A stretch of DNA of 64,000 bases. Source: Saltatorellus ferox. GTDB taxonomy: Bacteria > Planctomycetota > UBA1135 > GCA-002686595. This document shows positions 25,508-34,116 of this stretch, piece by piece. The stretch covers positions 2,542,001 to 2,606,000 of the forward strand of contig CP036434.1 of the NCBI GenBank assembly GCA_007751475.1, written 5' to 3'. A program made the position numbers and the translations under genes. The notes under the pieces were generated by a model. It ran no database searches. It was not told where the DNA came from and was given only the letters and a program-made list of their open reading frames with translations. Within the stretch, counting starts at the first letter, position 1. The number at the start of each line of letters is the position of its first letter.

Positions 25508-26761
25508 TCAGCGCTGGCGCTCGCCGCGCGCGACGACGACCCCTTCGATCACGGTGCCGACGCAGTGCGTCGTGTACTCGAAGGGGTCGCCGTCGAACAG
25601 CGCGACGTCGCCGTCCATGCCGACGGCCAGGGTACCGACGCGGTCCTGGAGTCCGAGGATCCGCGCGGCGCCGCTCGTGATCGACGCGAGCGCCGCGTCG
25701 AACCCGAGGCCATGGCTGGCCGCCACGGCCGCCTCGAACAGCACGACGCGCGTCTTCGGTACGTAGGCCTCGTACCCCGACTGGATCGCGAACGGGATGC
25801 TGGCTTCGTGCAGCTTCGCGGCCGTCTGAAACGACAGGTTCTCGGCTTCACCGACCGAGCGCTTCATGGTCGCGTGCAGACTGACGGGGAAGCCCGACGC
25901 CTTGATCTCGTCGAGCATCAGGTACGACTCGGAGGCACCGTCGAGCACGAGCTGGACCTTGAACTCGTCCGCGAGGCGCAGCGCCGACGCGATGTCCTGG
26001 GCCCGGTGCGCCGTGACGACGAGCGGAAGCTCGCCGCGCAGCACGGCGGCGATCGCGTCGAGGGCGAGGTCTCGCTTGGGAGCGTCCTTGTCTTCATCGG
26101 CCGAGGCGCGGTTCTGGGATTCCACGTAGGCCTGGCCCTCGATGAGCTTCGCGCGCAGGAGCGCCATCATCTTGCCCCGGGTTCCCGGTGAGTCCTTGCC
26201 GCTGCGAACGGCCGCCTCGCCGATCGTCGCGGCGACGCCGGAAACCGTTTTCACGGCGTCCGCATCGGCGCTGACGCCGCGCGTCTTCACGATGAACAGC
26301 TGGCCTGGGACGAGCTCCTCCGGGGCGTGCCCGGTCTGGACCGTCGTGACGCCGAAGCCGCGTACCCAGGCCACGAGTTCGTCGCGCGGATTGTAGGCAT
26401 CGAGCGCGCGGAGCTCCGGCTGGATCGCGGAGCCCTCTTCGACCTGGTCCTGGTCCTTGCCCTCGATGGCGTAGGCGCCCGCGAGGCCGACGACCGAGCG
26501 GACGTCGACGAGCCCGGGCGTCACGACGGCGGCGGAGAGGACTTCGAAGCCTCCGGGAATGACGATGTCGGCCGCGGGGCCCATGGCGCTGATCTTGCCG
26601 TCCTCGATGACGAGGACGCCGTTCTGGAGGCGTCCACCGTCACCGGTGTGGATGACGTCGCCTCGGATGGCGACCTGGGCCGACGCGTTCGAGACGAGGC
26701 CCCCGGAGAGAAGACTCGCCAGCGTGAGCGCGGCGCTTCCGAAGAGTCGTGGAAGAGTCAT
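25508..26761 (-). CDS. Amidohydrolase-like protein with degenerate metal site
   Basis: A 417-aa exported protein; its ATG (26761) overlaps the stop of the upstream gene as TGATG, so translation is probably coupled. A signal peptide ends in SNASAQ. It has amidohydrolase architecture: a small beta-sandwich (GVLVIEDGKISAMGPAADIVIPG), a TIM-barrel core and a C-terminal strand set (VGTLAVGMDGDVALFDGDPFEY). The catalytic HxH that should follow TPGLVD is replaced by R88-S-V90, and later metal-binding His positions read TAHRAQ and IQSGYEA without the usual ligands. The active site therefore looks lost; the protein may be a partner or regulator of the intact enzyme encoded immediately upstream. Confidence 0.8.
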   Translation of the reverse strand: MTLPRLFGSAALTLASLLSGGLVSNASAQVAIRGDVIHTGDGGRLQNGVLVIEDGKISAMGPAADIVIPGGFEVLSAAVVTPGLVDVRSVVGLAGAYAIEGKDQDQVEEGSAIQPELRALDAYNPRDELVAWVRGFGVTTVQTGHAPEELVPGQLFIVKTRGVSADADAVKTVSGVAATIGEAAVRSGKDSPGTRGKMMALLRAKLIEGQAYVESQNRASADEDKDAPKRDLALDAIAAVLRGELPLVVTAHRAQDIASALRLADEFKVQLVLDGASESYLMLDEIKASGFPVSLHATMKRSVGEAENLSFQTAAKLHEASIPFAIQSGYEAYVPKTRVVLFEAAVAASHGLGFDAALASITSGAARILGLQDRVGTLAVGMDGDVALFDGDPFEYTTHCVGTVIEGVVVARGERQR

Positions 26762-28113
26762 CACTGGCCACCTGCCTGGAGCCCGAAGCAGCAGAAGTAG
26801 GGTTCTTGATCGTGGGCGGCGCCGTAGCCGCCTTCGGCGTACAGGGCGTGCTCGGGAAGGCCGCGGTCGAAGCGCTTCTCGCCCTCGACCCACGTCTCCA
26901 GGACCTTCGTGTAGACGCTGAACGGGTCACCGTCGAGGATCGTGAAGTCGGCGTCCTTGCCGGGCTCGAGGCTGCCGATGCGGTCCTCCAGCTCCAGGAT
27001 CTCGGCGCCCGAAAGCGTCAGCGCGCGGAGCGCTCCCTCGCGCGACATGCCCGCGCGCACGGCGAGCGCGCCCATGCGCAGGAAGAGCCGCGAGTCCGTG
27101 ATCCAGTCGTCCGTGTGGAACGCGACCTTGACGCCCGCGCGCTCCAGCACGCCGCCGGTCTTGAACGCGACGTCGATGGCCTCGGGCTTGCCGCCCGGGC
27201 TGTCGACGAGGATGATCGAGCAGGCCGCGCCGCTCGCGGCGATCTCGTCGGCGACCTTCCATGCCTCGCTGACGTGGTGGAGCACGACCCGGAAGTGGAA
27301 CTCCTCGGCGAGTCGCAGGACGGTCAAGATATCGTCGTGACGGTGGGTGTGGTGATGGACGACGCGCTTGCCCGAGAGCACCTCGGCGAGGGCTTCCATG
27401 CCGATGTGGCGGTTCGGAAGCTTGGTCTCGTCGTCGCCCGCGGCTTCGATCTTGGCCATGTATTCCTGGGCTGCGATGAACTGCTGGCGCACGAGCGCGG
27501 CCGAGCGGCCGCGGGTGCCAGGGAAGGCGCCGCCCCTCATCGGGTTGGTGCCGTTGGCCATCTTGATGCCGCCCGTGGGCGCGCCGTCGGCGTCGCGGAT
27601 GAACATGTCCTCGATGGTCGATGCGTCCGCGCGGAGCTTGAGGTAGCACGTCTGGCCGCTCAGGAGGTGCCCCGAGCCGGGCATCACGTTCAGCGCCGTG
27701 AGGCCGCCGGCGAGCGCGCGCATGTAGCCCGCGTCGCGCACGTTGATCGAGTCGGAGACGCGCACGTCGGGCTGGATCGGGCCGCTGCCGTCCGCGCCGC
27801 CGATGCCTCCGAGGTGGCTGTGGGTGCAGACGAGGCCGGGCATGATGGTCTTGCCGGCGGCGTCGATGACCTCCGCTCCTTCAGGGACGGCACCACCCGC
27901 GGTCACGCTGACGATCTTGCCGTCCGAGACCACGAGAACACCGGTCTCGATCTCTGGACCCGAGATCGGAAGGATGCGCGCACCGACGAACGCGCGCGTG
28001 GTGGCGGTGGCCCCGGGTTCTGCTGGTCCTGCTGGTCCCCCTGGTGCTCCGGGGCCCTGCGCGAGTGGAGGAGCGGCGGTGGCCGCGAGACTGAGCAAGA
28101 GCGGGAGGATCAT
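26761..28113 (-). CDS. Exported amidohydrolase with intact metal-binding motifs
   Basis: A 450-aa member of the amidohydrolase superfamily (imidazolonepropionase-like branch). A signal peptide (MILPLLLSLAATAAPPLAQG) is followed by a Gly/Pro/Ala-rich stretch. The metal motif HxH is present (THSHLGG, His98 and His100), as are HHHTHRHDD and VVLHHVSEA with later His ligands, and Asp in AFHTDDW. The C-terminal beta strands (IGSLEPGKDADFTILDGDPF) complete the fold. It probably hydrolyses a cyclic amide or peptide-like bond in the periplasm; the substrate is unknown. It is the first gene of a two-gene operon with a degenerate homologue. Confidence 0.85.
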   Translation of the reverse strand: MILPLLLSLAATAAPPLAQGPGAPGGPAGPAEPGATATTRAFVGARILPISGPEIETGVLVVSDGKIVSVTAGGAVPEGAEVIDAAGKTIMPGLVCTHSHLGGIGGADGSGPIQPDVRVSDSINVRDAGYMRALAGGLTALNVMPGSGHLLSGQTCYLKLRADASTIEDMFIRDADGAPTGGIKMANGTNPMRGGAFPGTRGRSAALVRQQFIAAQEYMAKIEAAGDDETKLPNRHIGMEALAEVLSGKRVVHHHTHRHDDILTVLRLAEEFHFRVVLHHVSEAWKVADEIAASGAACSIILVDSPGGKPEAIDVAFKTGGVLERAGVKVAFHTDDWITDSRLFLRMGALAVRAGMSREGALRALTLSGAEILELEDRIGSLEPGKDADFTILDGDPFSVYTKVLETWVEGEKRFDRGLPEHALYAEGGYGAAHDQEPYFCCFGLQAGGQ

Positions 28114-28130
28114 GGGGACCGATGGGGGGG

Positions 28131-29645
28131 TCAGGGGAATCGGATGCAGAGGAACTGGAACCTGCTGCGACCCTGGGAGAGTGCAGGGATCTTGTCGGCC
28201 ATTCGGGCGACGCTGGCCGCCGTGCGGATCGCCTTGCCGGAGAGCCCCTGCATGTTACGCGTTCGGAAGTCGACTTCTTCAGGGGCAGGGGCGGCCTGCG
28301 CTCGAAAGCGCGCTTCGACGGTGCCGCCGGCCTCCTGGAGCAGCGAATCGACGCTCTTCGGCGTAAGGGCTTCGAAAGGGCCGATGTTCGGGTCGGGCGA
28401 CAGCACGTACTCCACGCCCTTGGGGCCGCTGCCACGTGCGCGCAGGGCTTCCGTCAGCCCGTGGAAGGAGCGCGCGTTGACGTAGCCGAGGAGCAGCCGG
28501 CCGCCGGGCTTCAGCCAGCTCGCCATCGCGCGCACGAGGTCGGCCCGGTGCTCGGGGCGCAGGCCCTCCAGCCGGAAGAAGCACGAGACGACGTCGTAGG
28601 TGTCGGGCGTCGGGGCCGGAAAGGTCTCCGCGGCGTCGGTGTCCGTCGAAGTGGGCCACGCGAGCGCCTGGCCCCGCGGGCTGACGCGGTTCGCGCAGAA
28701 TTCGGCGACCTCGAGCGAGCGCTCGACCACGTCGAACGCGAAGCCCTTGCGGATCGTTCCGAGCTTGGCGGTGAGGATGCCGGTGCAAGGGAGAACGTCG
28801 AGCCAGCGCTGGCGCGCCTCGCCCTCCGCCGGCTTCTCCTTGCCGTCCGGAAGCAGCGCGTCGAGGGCGTCCACGAGCGCGCGCTGTTCCCACGCGCGCG
28901 GCTTGTTGTGGCGCAGGCCGTTGAGCACGCGCGCGCGCTGGTAGATCGCGAGCAGGTCGGCGTCCCAGTCGGAGGGATTCGTGGACGACGGGATGGGGCG
29001 CCCGGCGTAGTGCTCGAAGTGGGTGACCTGGTCGAGGGGGCGGCGCTTGGGGCCGCGTTTCGGGATGACCTTGGGCCAGCCGAGCGCGAGCACGGCGATC
29101 ACGATGCGATCGTAGGGAAGGCCGACGGCTTCCCGCACCTTCTCCGCGCCGCCGGTCTGCGTGATCCAGAAAGTGCCGAGGCCCAGCGCGTGGGCGGCGA
29201 GGCTCATGTTCTGGATGAGCGCGGACGCGGACTGGATGTTGGCCCACGCCTCCTCGGAGAAGTCGCGCCCGTAGCTGATGATGACGTTCACCGGGGCGTT
29301 GGCCATCTGGGTCGAGAGCGCTGCGAGCTGGCCGTTGATCCCGGGGTCGGTGACGGCCACGAGGTCCCACATCTGATAGTTGCAGGAGCTCGGGGCCCAG
29401 ATCCCCGCGTGCATGACCTGTTCGATCAGGGCGCGGTCGACGGGGCGATCCTCGAACTTGCGGATCGAGCGGCGGCCGTAGAGCACGTCCCAGAAGTTGA
29501 CGTCCGGGAGGTCGTGGAGAGGACGCGACGAACCGTCGTCGGCCGCGGACGCATCGAACGTCCGGTTGCCTGCCGGCGCGTCGGGGATCCCGGACGCGTC
29601 TTTTTCTGGGTCCCCGTGGGGGTCACTCGTGGGTTCAGCCGCCAT
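28131..29645 (-). CDS. Nitroreductase-methyltransferase fusion protein
   Basis: A 504-aa two-domain protein. Residues about 45-230 are a nitroreductase/FMN-dependent domain: YGRRSIRKFEDRPVD, then AGIWAPSSCNYQMWDL (FMN pocket) and ALGLGTFWITQTGG. Residues about 235-500 look like a class I SAM-dependent methyltransferase: VLPCTGILTAKLGTIRKG, FDVVERSLEVAEF, TYDVVSCFFRLEGL, ASWLKPGGRLLLGYVNARS. The GxGxG SAM loop is weak (LPCTGILTAKLG). Fusion of these two activities is uncommon and suggests sequential modification of an aromatic or flavin-type substrate. The first 40 residues are acidic and disordered. The start at 29645 is 31 bases from the divergent MORN lipoprotein start. Confidence 0.75.
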   Translation of the reverse strand: MAAEPTSDPHGDPEKDASGIPDAPAGNRTFDASAADDGSSRPLHDLPDVNFWDVLYGRRSIRKFEDRPVDRALIEQVMHAGIWAPSSCNYQMWDLVAVTDPGINGQLAALSTQMANAPVNVIISYGRDFSEEAWANIQSASALIQNMSLAAHALGLGTFWITQTGGAEKVREAVGLPYDRIVIAVLALGWPKVIPKRGPKRRPLDQVTHFEHYAGRPIPSSTNPSDWDADLLAIYQRARVLNGLRHNKPRAWEQRALVDALDALLPDGKEKPAEGEARQRWLDVLPCTGILTAKLGTIRKGFAFDVVERSLEVAEFCANRVSPRGQALAWPTSTDTDAAETFPAPTPDTYDVVSCFFRLEGLRPEHRADLVRAMASWLKPGGRLLLGYVNARSFHGLTEALRARGSGPKGVEYVLSPDPNIGPFEALTPKSVDSLLQEAGGTVEARFRAQAAPAPEEVDFRTRNMQGLSGKAIRTAASVARMADKIPALSQGRSRFQFLCIRFP

Positions 29646-29676
29646 GATCTGGGGTATGCACCCCGCGCCGAAGTCT

Positions 29677-30321
29677 ATGCGAGTGAAGGGCCCGGTGACG
29701 AGCCCCAGGATGGGTCTGGTCCCCTGGCTGCCGTGCCTTCTGCTGGTCGCCGCCTGTTCGTCCGCTTCCGACGACCTCTATCGGGCGGAGCTGTTCGTCC
29801 AGAGGGAACGGGAGCGAGCCGAAGCCGCGGAGGCGCGACGGGTGGTGGAGGTGAGGGATCCTCGGACGAAGAAGGTCGTGGAGGTCCACGAGCTCGGGCA
29901 GCTGGAGGACGGGTCCGAGGTGCCCTCCGGCAGGGAGCGGCTCTACTGGCCCGAGGGCACGATCAAATCCGTGCGCGGCTACGTGAACGGTGAGCCGTCG
30001 GGGCTCTGGTGGTCCTGGTGGAGGACCGGCGCGCTGCGTTCGGCCTACGTGCACGTGCCGGGCGAGGCGACGCGGATGACGTGGTGGCACGCCAACGGTT
30101 TCGTCGCGGCCGAGGGCATGGCGATCGAGGGACGGCGCGTCGGCGAGTGGAGCTACTACCACGAGAACGGCGCGCTGGAGAGCCGCGGCGAGATGGGCGG
30201 CGGAAATCGCGTGGGGCCCTGGACGTTCTACGACGAGAACGGGGAGTGGGCGGAGCGAGGGGAGTACATCGGTGGAAGGCGCGCGGCGGGCTGGGAGTTC
30301 CGCGGAGCGCTCTCCCGGTAG
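29677..30321 (+). CDS. MORN-repeat lipoprotein
   Basis: A 214-aa lipoprotein. ATG 29677 begins an N-terminus with Lys/Arg followed by LPCLLLVAAC, a lipobox with Cys in a fitting position; ATGs at 29656 and 29710 are alternatives. After a charged helical section (ERERAEAAEARR) come MORN_2-type repeats: WPEGTIKSVRGYVNGEPSGLW, WHANGFVAAEGM, GEWSYYHENGALESRGEMGG and GPWTFYDENGEWAERGEY. This family (YwqK-like) is thought to be a structural repeat protein. No enzymatic motif. The stop codon lies inside a strong hairpin. Confidence 0.75.
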   Translation: MRVKGPVTSPRMGLVPWLPCLLLVAACSSASDDLYRAELFVQRERERAEAAEARRVVEVRDPRTKKVVEVHELGQLEDGSEVPSGRERLYWPEGTIKSVRGYVNGEPSGLWWSWWRTGALRSAYVHVPGEATRMTWWHANGFVAAEGMAIEGRRVGEWSYYHENGALESRGEMGGGNRVGPWTFYDENGEWAERGEYIGGRRAAGWEFRGALSR

Positions 30322-30341
30322 GGTCACGGGGACCCTACCGG
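30315..30341. terminator. Bidirectional terminator hairpin
   Basis: A perfect 11-bp stem (30315-30325 with 30331-30341, CCGGTAGGGTC/GACCCTACCGG) with a five-base loop lies over the MORN gene stop codon and just before the end of the convergent DUF3465 gene. No T-tract follows, but its position fits a shared terminator. Confidence 0.6.
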
Positions 30342-30356
30342 GGAACTCCCGGCGTC

Positions 30357-31055
30357 CTACTCGTACTTCTTGCCCTTGTGGAGCAGCCAGCCGTGCGGGT
30401 GCTTGTTGGTGGTTCCCTGGGTGCGGTGCGTCCAGTGCACCACGCCGCCCTTGCTGTTGTACTCGTACTCGCCGTAGAAGCGGATCGTGTCGCCCTTCTT
30501 GATCGGCACGTACGGAGCCACCTTCGTGTTGTGGCTGATCTTCAGCGTGATGCCGTTCGAGAGCTCGACCAGGAATAGCTGGTGCGGCGTTTCATCCGTG
30601 TCATCGGGAAGGATGTGAACGATCTCGCCCTCGGCTTCGACCTGCCGATCGGAGACCATGCCGTTGAACAGCTGGCGAATCAGCGCGGTGTCGTCGCGCT
30701 GCTTCGGGGCCGGCGTTTCGGCCTTGGGCTCTTCGACGACCGGCTTCTTCGGCGCGGGCTTCTCCGCCGTCGGGGTGCCGGGCTTGGGCTTCTCGGTCTT
30801 CAGACCTGCGCCGTCCTGGGCCTTCGGGGGCGCCGGGTCGTTCCGGGCGACCTCTTTCTGGCCTGGCTTCTGGCCTGACTTCTGGCCAGGCTCCGCGGGC
30901 GCGGTCACCGGCGGGTTGCCGTCCTTGCCGGAGCTGCCGCCGGTCAGCGCCGACAGGTCGATCCCGAGAACCTGGGAGACGAGGTACACCAGACCCGCGC
31001 CGATGACAGCGAGGATCCCCTTGAGCGTCGTGGGCTTCTTCTTCGTTTCGGACAT
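30357..31055 (-). CDS. Membrane-anchored DUF3465 domain protein
   Basis: A 232-aa protein. A hydrophobic helix at about 11-30 (LKGILAVIGAGLVYLVSQVLG) anchors it; a long Lys/Pro/Glu-rich linker (about 40-130) follows. The last 100 residues match DUF3465 (PF11948): GEIVHILPDDTDETPHQLFLVEL, ITLKISHNTKVAPYVPI, GDTIRFYGEYEYNSKGGVVHWTH and HGWLLHKGKKYE. The domain's function is not established. It is 12 bases downstream of an SPFH gene and belongs to a three-gene operon with two SPFH proteins. Confidence 0.85.
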   Translation of the reverse strand: MSETKKKPTTLKGILAVIGAGLVYLVSQVLGIDLSALTGGSSGKDGNPPVTAPAEPGQKSGQKPGQKEVARNDPAPPKAQDGAGLKTEKPKPGTPTAEKPAPKKPVVEEPKAETPAPKQRDDTALIRQLFNGMVSDRQVEAEGEIVHILPDDTDETPHQLFLVELSNGITLKISHNTKVAPYVPIKKGDTIRFYGEYEYNSKGGVVHWTHRTQGTTNKHPHGWLLHKGKKYE

Positions 31056-31067
31056 GGGGGAAGGGTA

Positions 31068-31928
31068 CTAAGCGCCCGATCTCATCGCTTTCAGAACCCG
31101 GTCGATCGCGGCGCCCGTCCAGCCTTTTCGCTCCAGGCTGGCTCGCACGCGGAGGTCCTGGCGGTGCCGGGCGACCCCGTGGCGGCGCGCGCGGATCTTC
31201 GTGCGGAAGACGCGGCGCGTGCCCACCGCTCCGAGCGCGCTGGCCATCGAGAGGCGCGGGGATTCGGCCGCGCCCATCAGCTGGTCCACGCGCCGGGCCC
31301 GCTCCATGGCGTTCTGCCGGGCCTGGGTGATCCGCAGCGTCCGCGGCGACGGCGTGATCGTCGGGAAACCGGCTCCTTCGATGACGACGCCCCAGACCTC
31401 GACCTTCTCGGCGAGGTTTCTGGCGAGCTTCTCGTCGAGGCCCACGCCGGACTGGAGGTCGCGCAGGGTCGCCTCGCGCAGAACCTCCTGGACGCCCAGG
31501 GTCAGCATCTGATTCATGCCGCGAAGGAGGTTGTCCACGACGATGAGCGCCTTCCGCACGTCCACGATGCGGAACACGATATTGGCGTCGGCATGGAACA
31601 CGTAGCCCTCGAAGGTCGCGACCCGCTGGGCCGGCAGGTCCATGGTTCGCTGACGCGTCGGCACGCGGCGGACGCGCTGGAGAAACGGGATCAGGGGGTG
31701 GAATCCGGGCTCCAGGACAGCGCTGCGCTCGCCCTTGAGGACGCCGAGCTGGCGCAGGAGCGCGGCGAAGGGTCGGAAGACGATCGGCAGCGGCCGGTCG
31801 ACCTCGCCCAGGGTATAGCAGAGGCCCGTGTACCCCGACTCGATCGTGACGCCGCTGGCGCGCACGATCGCGCTGATCACGCCCAGGATGATGTAGAGCG
31901 CGTCGTAGCCGATCGAGAAGATGTCCAT
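31068..31928 (-). CDS. SPFH/band-7 domain membrane protein
   Basis: A 286-aa protein. Residues 5-26 form an N-terminal membrane segment (IGYDALYIILGVISAIV). The SPFH (stomatin/prohibitin/flotillin/HflK) domain follows: GFHPLIPFLQRVRRVPTRQRT, then HADANIVFRIVDVRKALIVVDN, LTLGVQEVLREATLRDL and WGVVIEGAGFPTITPSPRTLRI. SPFH proteins organise membrane microdomains and often regulate FtsH or other membrane proteases. The C-terminal 70 residues are Arg-rich and positively charged. It is the second gene of an operon, with a close SPFH paralogue 24 bases upstream and DUF3465 12 bases downstream. Confidence 0.85.
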   Translation of the reverse strand: MDIFSIGYDALYIILGVISAIVRASGVTIESGYTGLCYTLGEVDRPLPIVFRPFAALLRQLGVLKGERSAVLEPGFHPLIPFLQRVRRVPTRQRTMDLPAQRVATFEGYVFHADANIVFRIVDVRKALIVVDNLLRGMNQMLTLGVQEVLREATLRDLQSGVGLDEKLARNLAEKVEVWGVVIEGAGFPTITPSPRTLRITQARQNAMERARRVDQLMGAAESPRLSMASALGAVGTRRVFRTKIRARRHGVARHRQDLRVRASLERKGWTGAAIDRVLKAMRSGA

Positions 31929-31952
31929 GCCTGGGGTCCGGGTTGGGGCGAT

Positions 31953-32780
31953 CTACGCGAGCGGGTCGTCGCTCTCCGGCGCGCCCGGCTTCTTGCCCTG
32001 TTCTTCCTCGGCGAACGGATCGGACTCCTTCGGGTCGGCGAGGCCCTCCAGCTCGTTGCGCTTGGCCTTGCGCTTGAGCGCCTCCTTCTCGTTCTCCTCC
32101 AGCTTCTCTTCGGCCTCGGCGACGAGGGCTTTCTCGGGGCGGCGCTGCTCCTTGCGCATCGGCAGCGGCTCGTCCGGGTGGACGGAGACGACCGCGCCGG
32201 ACACGAGAGCCACCGAGGCCTCCTCGCTCAGCCCGCGCTCGCGGAGTTCGGCGTAGAGCCTGCGCTTCTCCTGGGTCAGAAGCTCCAGCTGCGTGATCTC
32301 CAGCGTCGTGGGGGACGGCGAGATGTTCGAGAACCCGAACTTCAGGATCCTGACGCCCCAGGTGTCCTCGACCGGCTCCAGCTCCTTCCTGATCTCGTCG
32401 CACATGCCGTCCACGTCGGTCACGGTCGCGCGGGTGCGGCGGGCGACGACGGACTGGACCGCGATCACCACGCGGTTCTGGAGGCCCGTGACGAGGTCGT
32501 CGATCTCGATGATCGCCTTGCGGAGGTTCACGATCTTGTAGACGACCTTGGCGTCGACCTCGTAGACGAGGTCGTCGTCGAGCTGGATGACCTGGGGCTC
32601 GAGGTCCAGGGTCGTGTGCTTCGTTTCCTCGACCTTGAACGTCTGCAGGAGCGGCCACTTGAAGTGGATGCCGGGGCCGACGACCGCTCTGGCGCGCCCG
32701 AGGGTGAAGCGCAGGGCGTGCTGGCCGTCGTAGACGACGACGAAGAGGCCGGTGATGGCGCCGAGGATGTCGAGGGACAT
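31953..32780 (-). CDS. SPFH/band-7 domain membrane protein
   Basis: A 275-aa SPFH protein and first gene of the operon. ATG 32780 was chosen because SPFH similarity starts close to it (MSLDILGAITGLFVVVYDGQ). The domain shows GIHFKWPLLQTFKVEE, then LVYEVDAKVVYKIVNLRKAI, VIAVQSVVARRTRATVTDV and WGVRILKFGFSNISPSPTTLEI, which runs in parallel with the next gene's domain, suggesting tandem duplication. The C-terminus is a long charged, probably helical tail rich in Glu/Lys, perhaps interacting with a protease or with the paralogue to form a hetero-oligomeric ring. Confidence 0.85.
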   Translation of the reverse strand: MSLDILGAITGLFVVVYDGQHALRFTLGRARAVVGPGIHFKWPLLQTFKVEETKHTTLDLEPQVIQLDDDLVYEVDAKVVYKIVNLRKAIIEIDDLVTGLQNRVVIAVQSVVARRTRATVTDVDGMCDEIRKELEPVEDTWGVRILKFGFSNISPSPTTLEITQLELLTQEKRRLYAELRERGLSEEASVALVSGAVVSVHPDEPLPMRKEQRRPEKALVAEAEEKLEENEKEALKRKAKRNELEGLADPKESDPFAEEEQGKKPGAPESDDPLA

Positions 32781-32886
32781 GGCGGGGGGGCTGGGTGCGG
32801 TGTCGGAGTCGGGGGCGGAGAAATCGTGAGCAGCGCTGACGCTAACCGATGAGGTAGGCCGCCCGTTACGCTGCCGCCAGCCAGAC

Positions 32887-34116
32887 ATGGAAAAGAAATC
32901 AAACGGAAGAGGCTCAGAGGACGGGTCGCGAGCGGCCACGGGAGGCCTCGGCAAGCTCCCCCGCGGGCCGCGCGACGAGGACCACGACGCCCGCTGGGTC
33001 GAGGCGCGGATGGCGGCGGCCCGCGGGGCCGCGGGCATGGATCTACCGCACCTCGGCGGCGAGCGAGTGCCGCACGCGGCGGCGCGGGGCAACATCGAGG
33101 GGCTGACGGGCTGGGCGCAGGTGCCTCTGGGGCTCGCGGGACCGCTGGAACTCGACGGTTCGGCCGGGCGGAGGTCCGTCTACGTACCGATGGCGACGAC
33201 CGAGGGCGCGCTCGTGGCCTCGACGTCGCGGGGCATGGCCATGCTGGCGGCTGGCGGAGGGGCCTACGCACGGGTGACGAGGTCCGAGCTGTCGCAGCAT
33301 CCGATGCTCGTCTACGGGAGCGTCGAGGCGGCGCTGGCGGCCGCGCGGGAAGCCAAGGCGAGCGAGGAGCGCTTTCGCGGGATCGTCGCGGGGATCACGG
33401 CCCACGGAGCGCTGGCGAGGGTCGAGACCCAGGTGCTCGGGCGGCGGCTGCTCCTGCGCCTGCTCTTCACGACCGGGGACGCCATCGGCATCAATATGGC
33501 AGCCCACGGGGCGGAGCTTTGCTCTCGCGACCTGGCCGAGCGGACCGGCGCGGTGGAGCGGTTCGTACATGGTCAGGACGTCGAGAAGCGCGCCAATGCC
33601 CGCGCTCTGGTGGAGGGACGGGGCCGCAGCGCGGTGGCGGACGTCGTGGTCCCGAGGCCGTTCTTGATCGAGAAGGCGCGGACGACGCCCGAGGCCATGG
33701 TCCGGGTGATGCGGACCTACGCGGTCGGCTTCGCCCACCTCGGGACCCAGAACTGGACGATCCAGGCGGCGAACACCCTGTCGGCCGTCTTCCTGGCCTG
33801 CGGGCAGGACGTCGCGTACGTCACCGAGTGCGCGACGGGCCTCCTGGACTTCGATGTGACCGACTCGGGCGACCTTCACGCCTCCGTCACGCTTCCGAGC
33901 CTGCTCGTGGGGACCGTGGGCGGCGGGAGCGGTCAGGGGACGGCCCGGGAGTGCCTGCAGATCCTTGGGTGCGAGGGGGCAGGCCAGGCCAACACCTTCG
34001 CGGAGATCGTGGCTGCCACGGTCCTGGCGGGCGATCTCTCGCTCGTGGCGGCCTTCGCCAGCCATGAGTTCGTCGAAGCCCACGAGGCCCTGGGGCGCAA
34101 CCGGCCCGGCACGTAG
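32887..34116 (+). CDS. Hydroxymethylglutaryl-CoA reductase (class I-like)
   Basis: A 409-aa enzyme of the HMG-CoA reductase family, which reduces HMG-CoA to mevalonate with NADPH. Key residues are visible: Glu106 in PMATTEGALVAST, the TGDAIGINM dinucleotide loop, catalytic Lys234 in VEKRANARALVEGRG (the usual DKK reads EKR), Asp308 in GQDVAY and the general-acid His399 in VEAHEALGRNR. The EGRG motif after the Lys marks the class I form. The N-terminal 50 residues are charged and not part of the fold. No other mevalonate-pathway gene is nearby, so the pathway context is unknown; Planctomycetota mostly use the methylerythritol pathway. The gene is divergent from the SPFH operon. Confidence 0.85.
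   Translation: MEKKSNGRGSEDGSRAATGGLGKLPRGPRDEDHDARWVEARMAAARGAAGMDLPHLGGERVPHAAARGNIEGLTGWAQVPLGLAGPLELDGSAGRRSVYVPMATTEGALVASTSRGMAMLAAGGGAYARVTRSELSQHPMLVYGSVEAALAAAREAKASEERFRGIVAGITAHGALARVETQVLGRRLLLRLLFTTGDAIGINMAAHGAELCSRDLAERTGAVERFVHGQDVEKRANARALVEGRGRSAVADVVVPRPFLIEKARTTPEAMVRVMRTYAVGFAHLGTQNWTIQAANTLSAVFLACGQDVAYVTECATGLLDFDVTDSGDLHASVTLPSLLVGTVGGGSGQGTARECLQILGCEGAGQANTFAEIVAATVLAGDLSLVAAFASHEFVEAHEALGRNRPGT

Noticed and set aside
30601..32658. A long minus-strand frame of 685 codons across the SPFH operon
   Set aside because: Its product is Arg/Pro/Gly-rich low-complexity sequence, and the SPFH and DUF3465 proteins are encoded in the other minus-strand frames.
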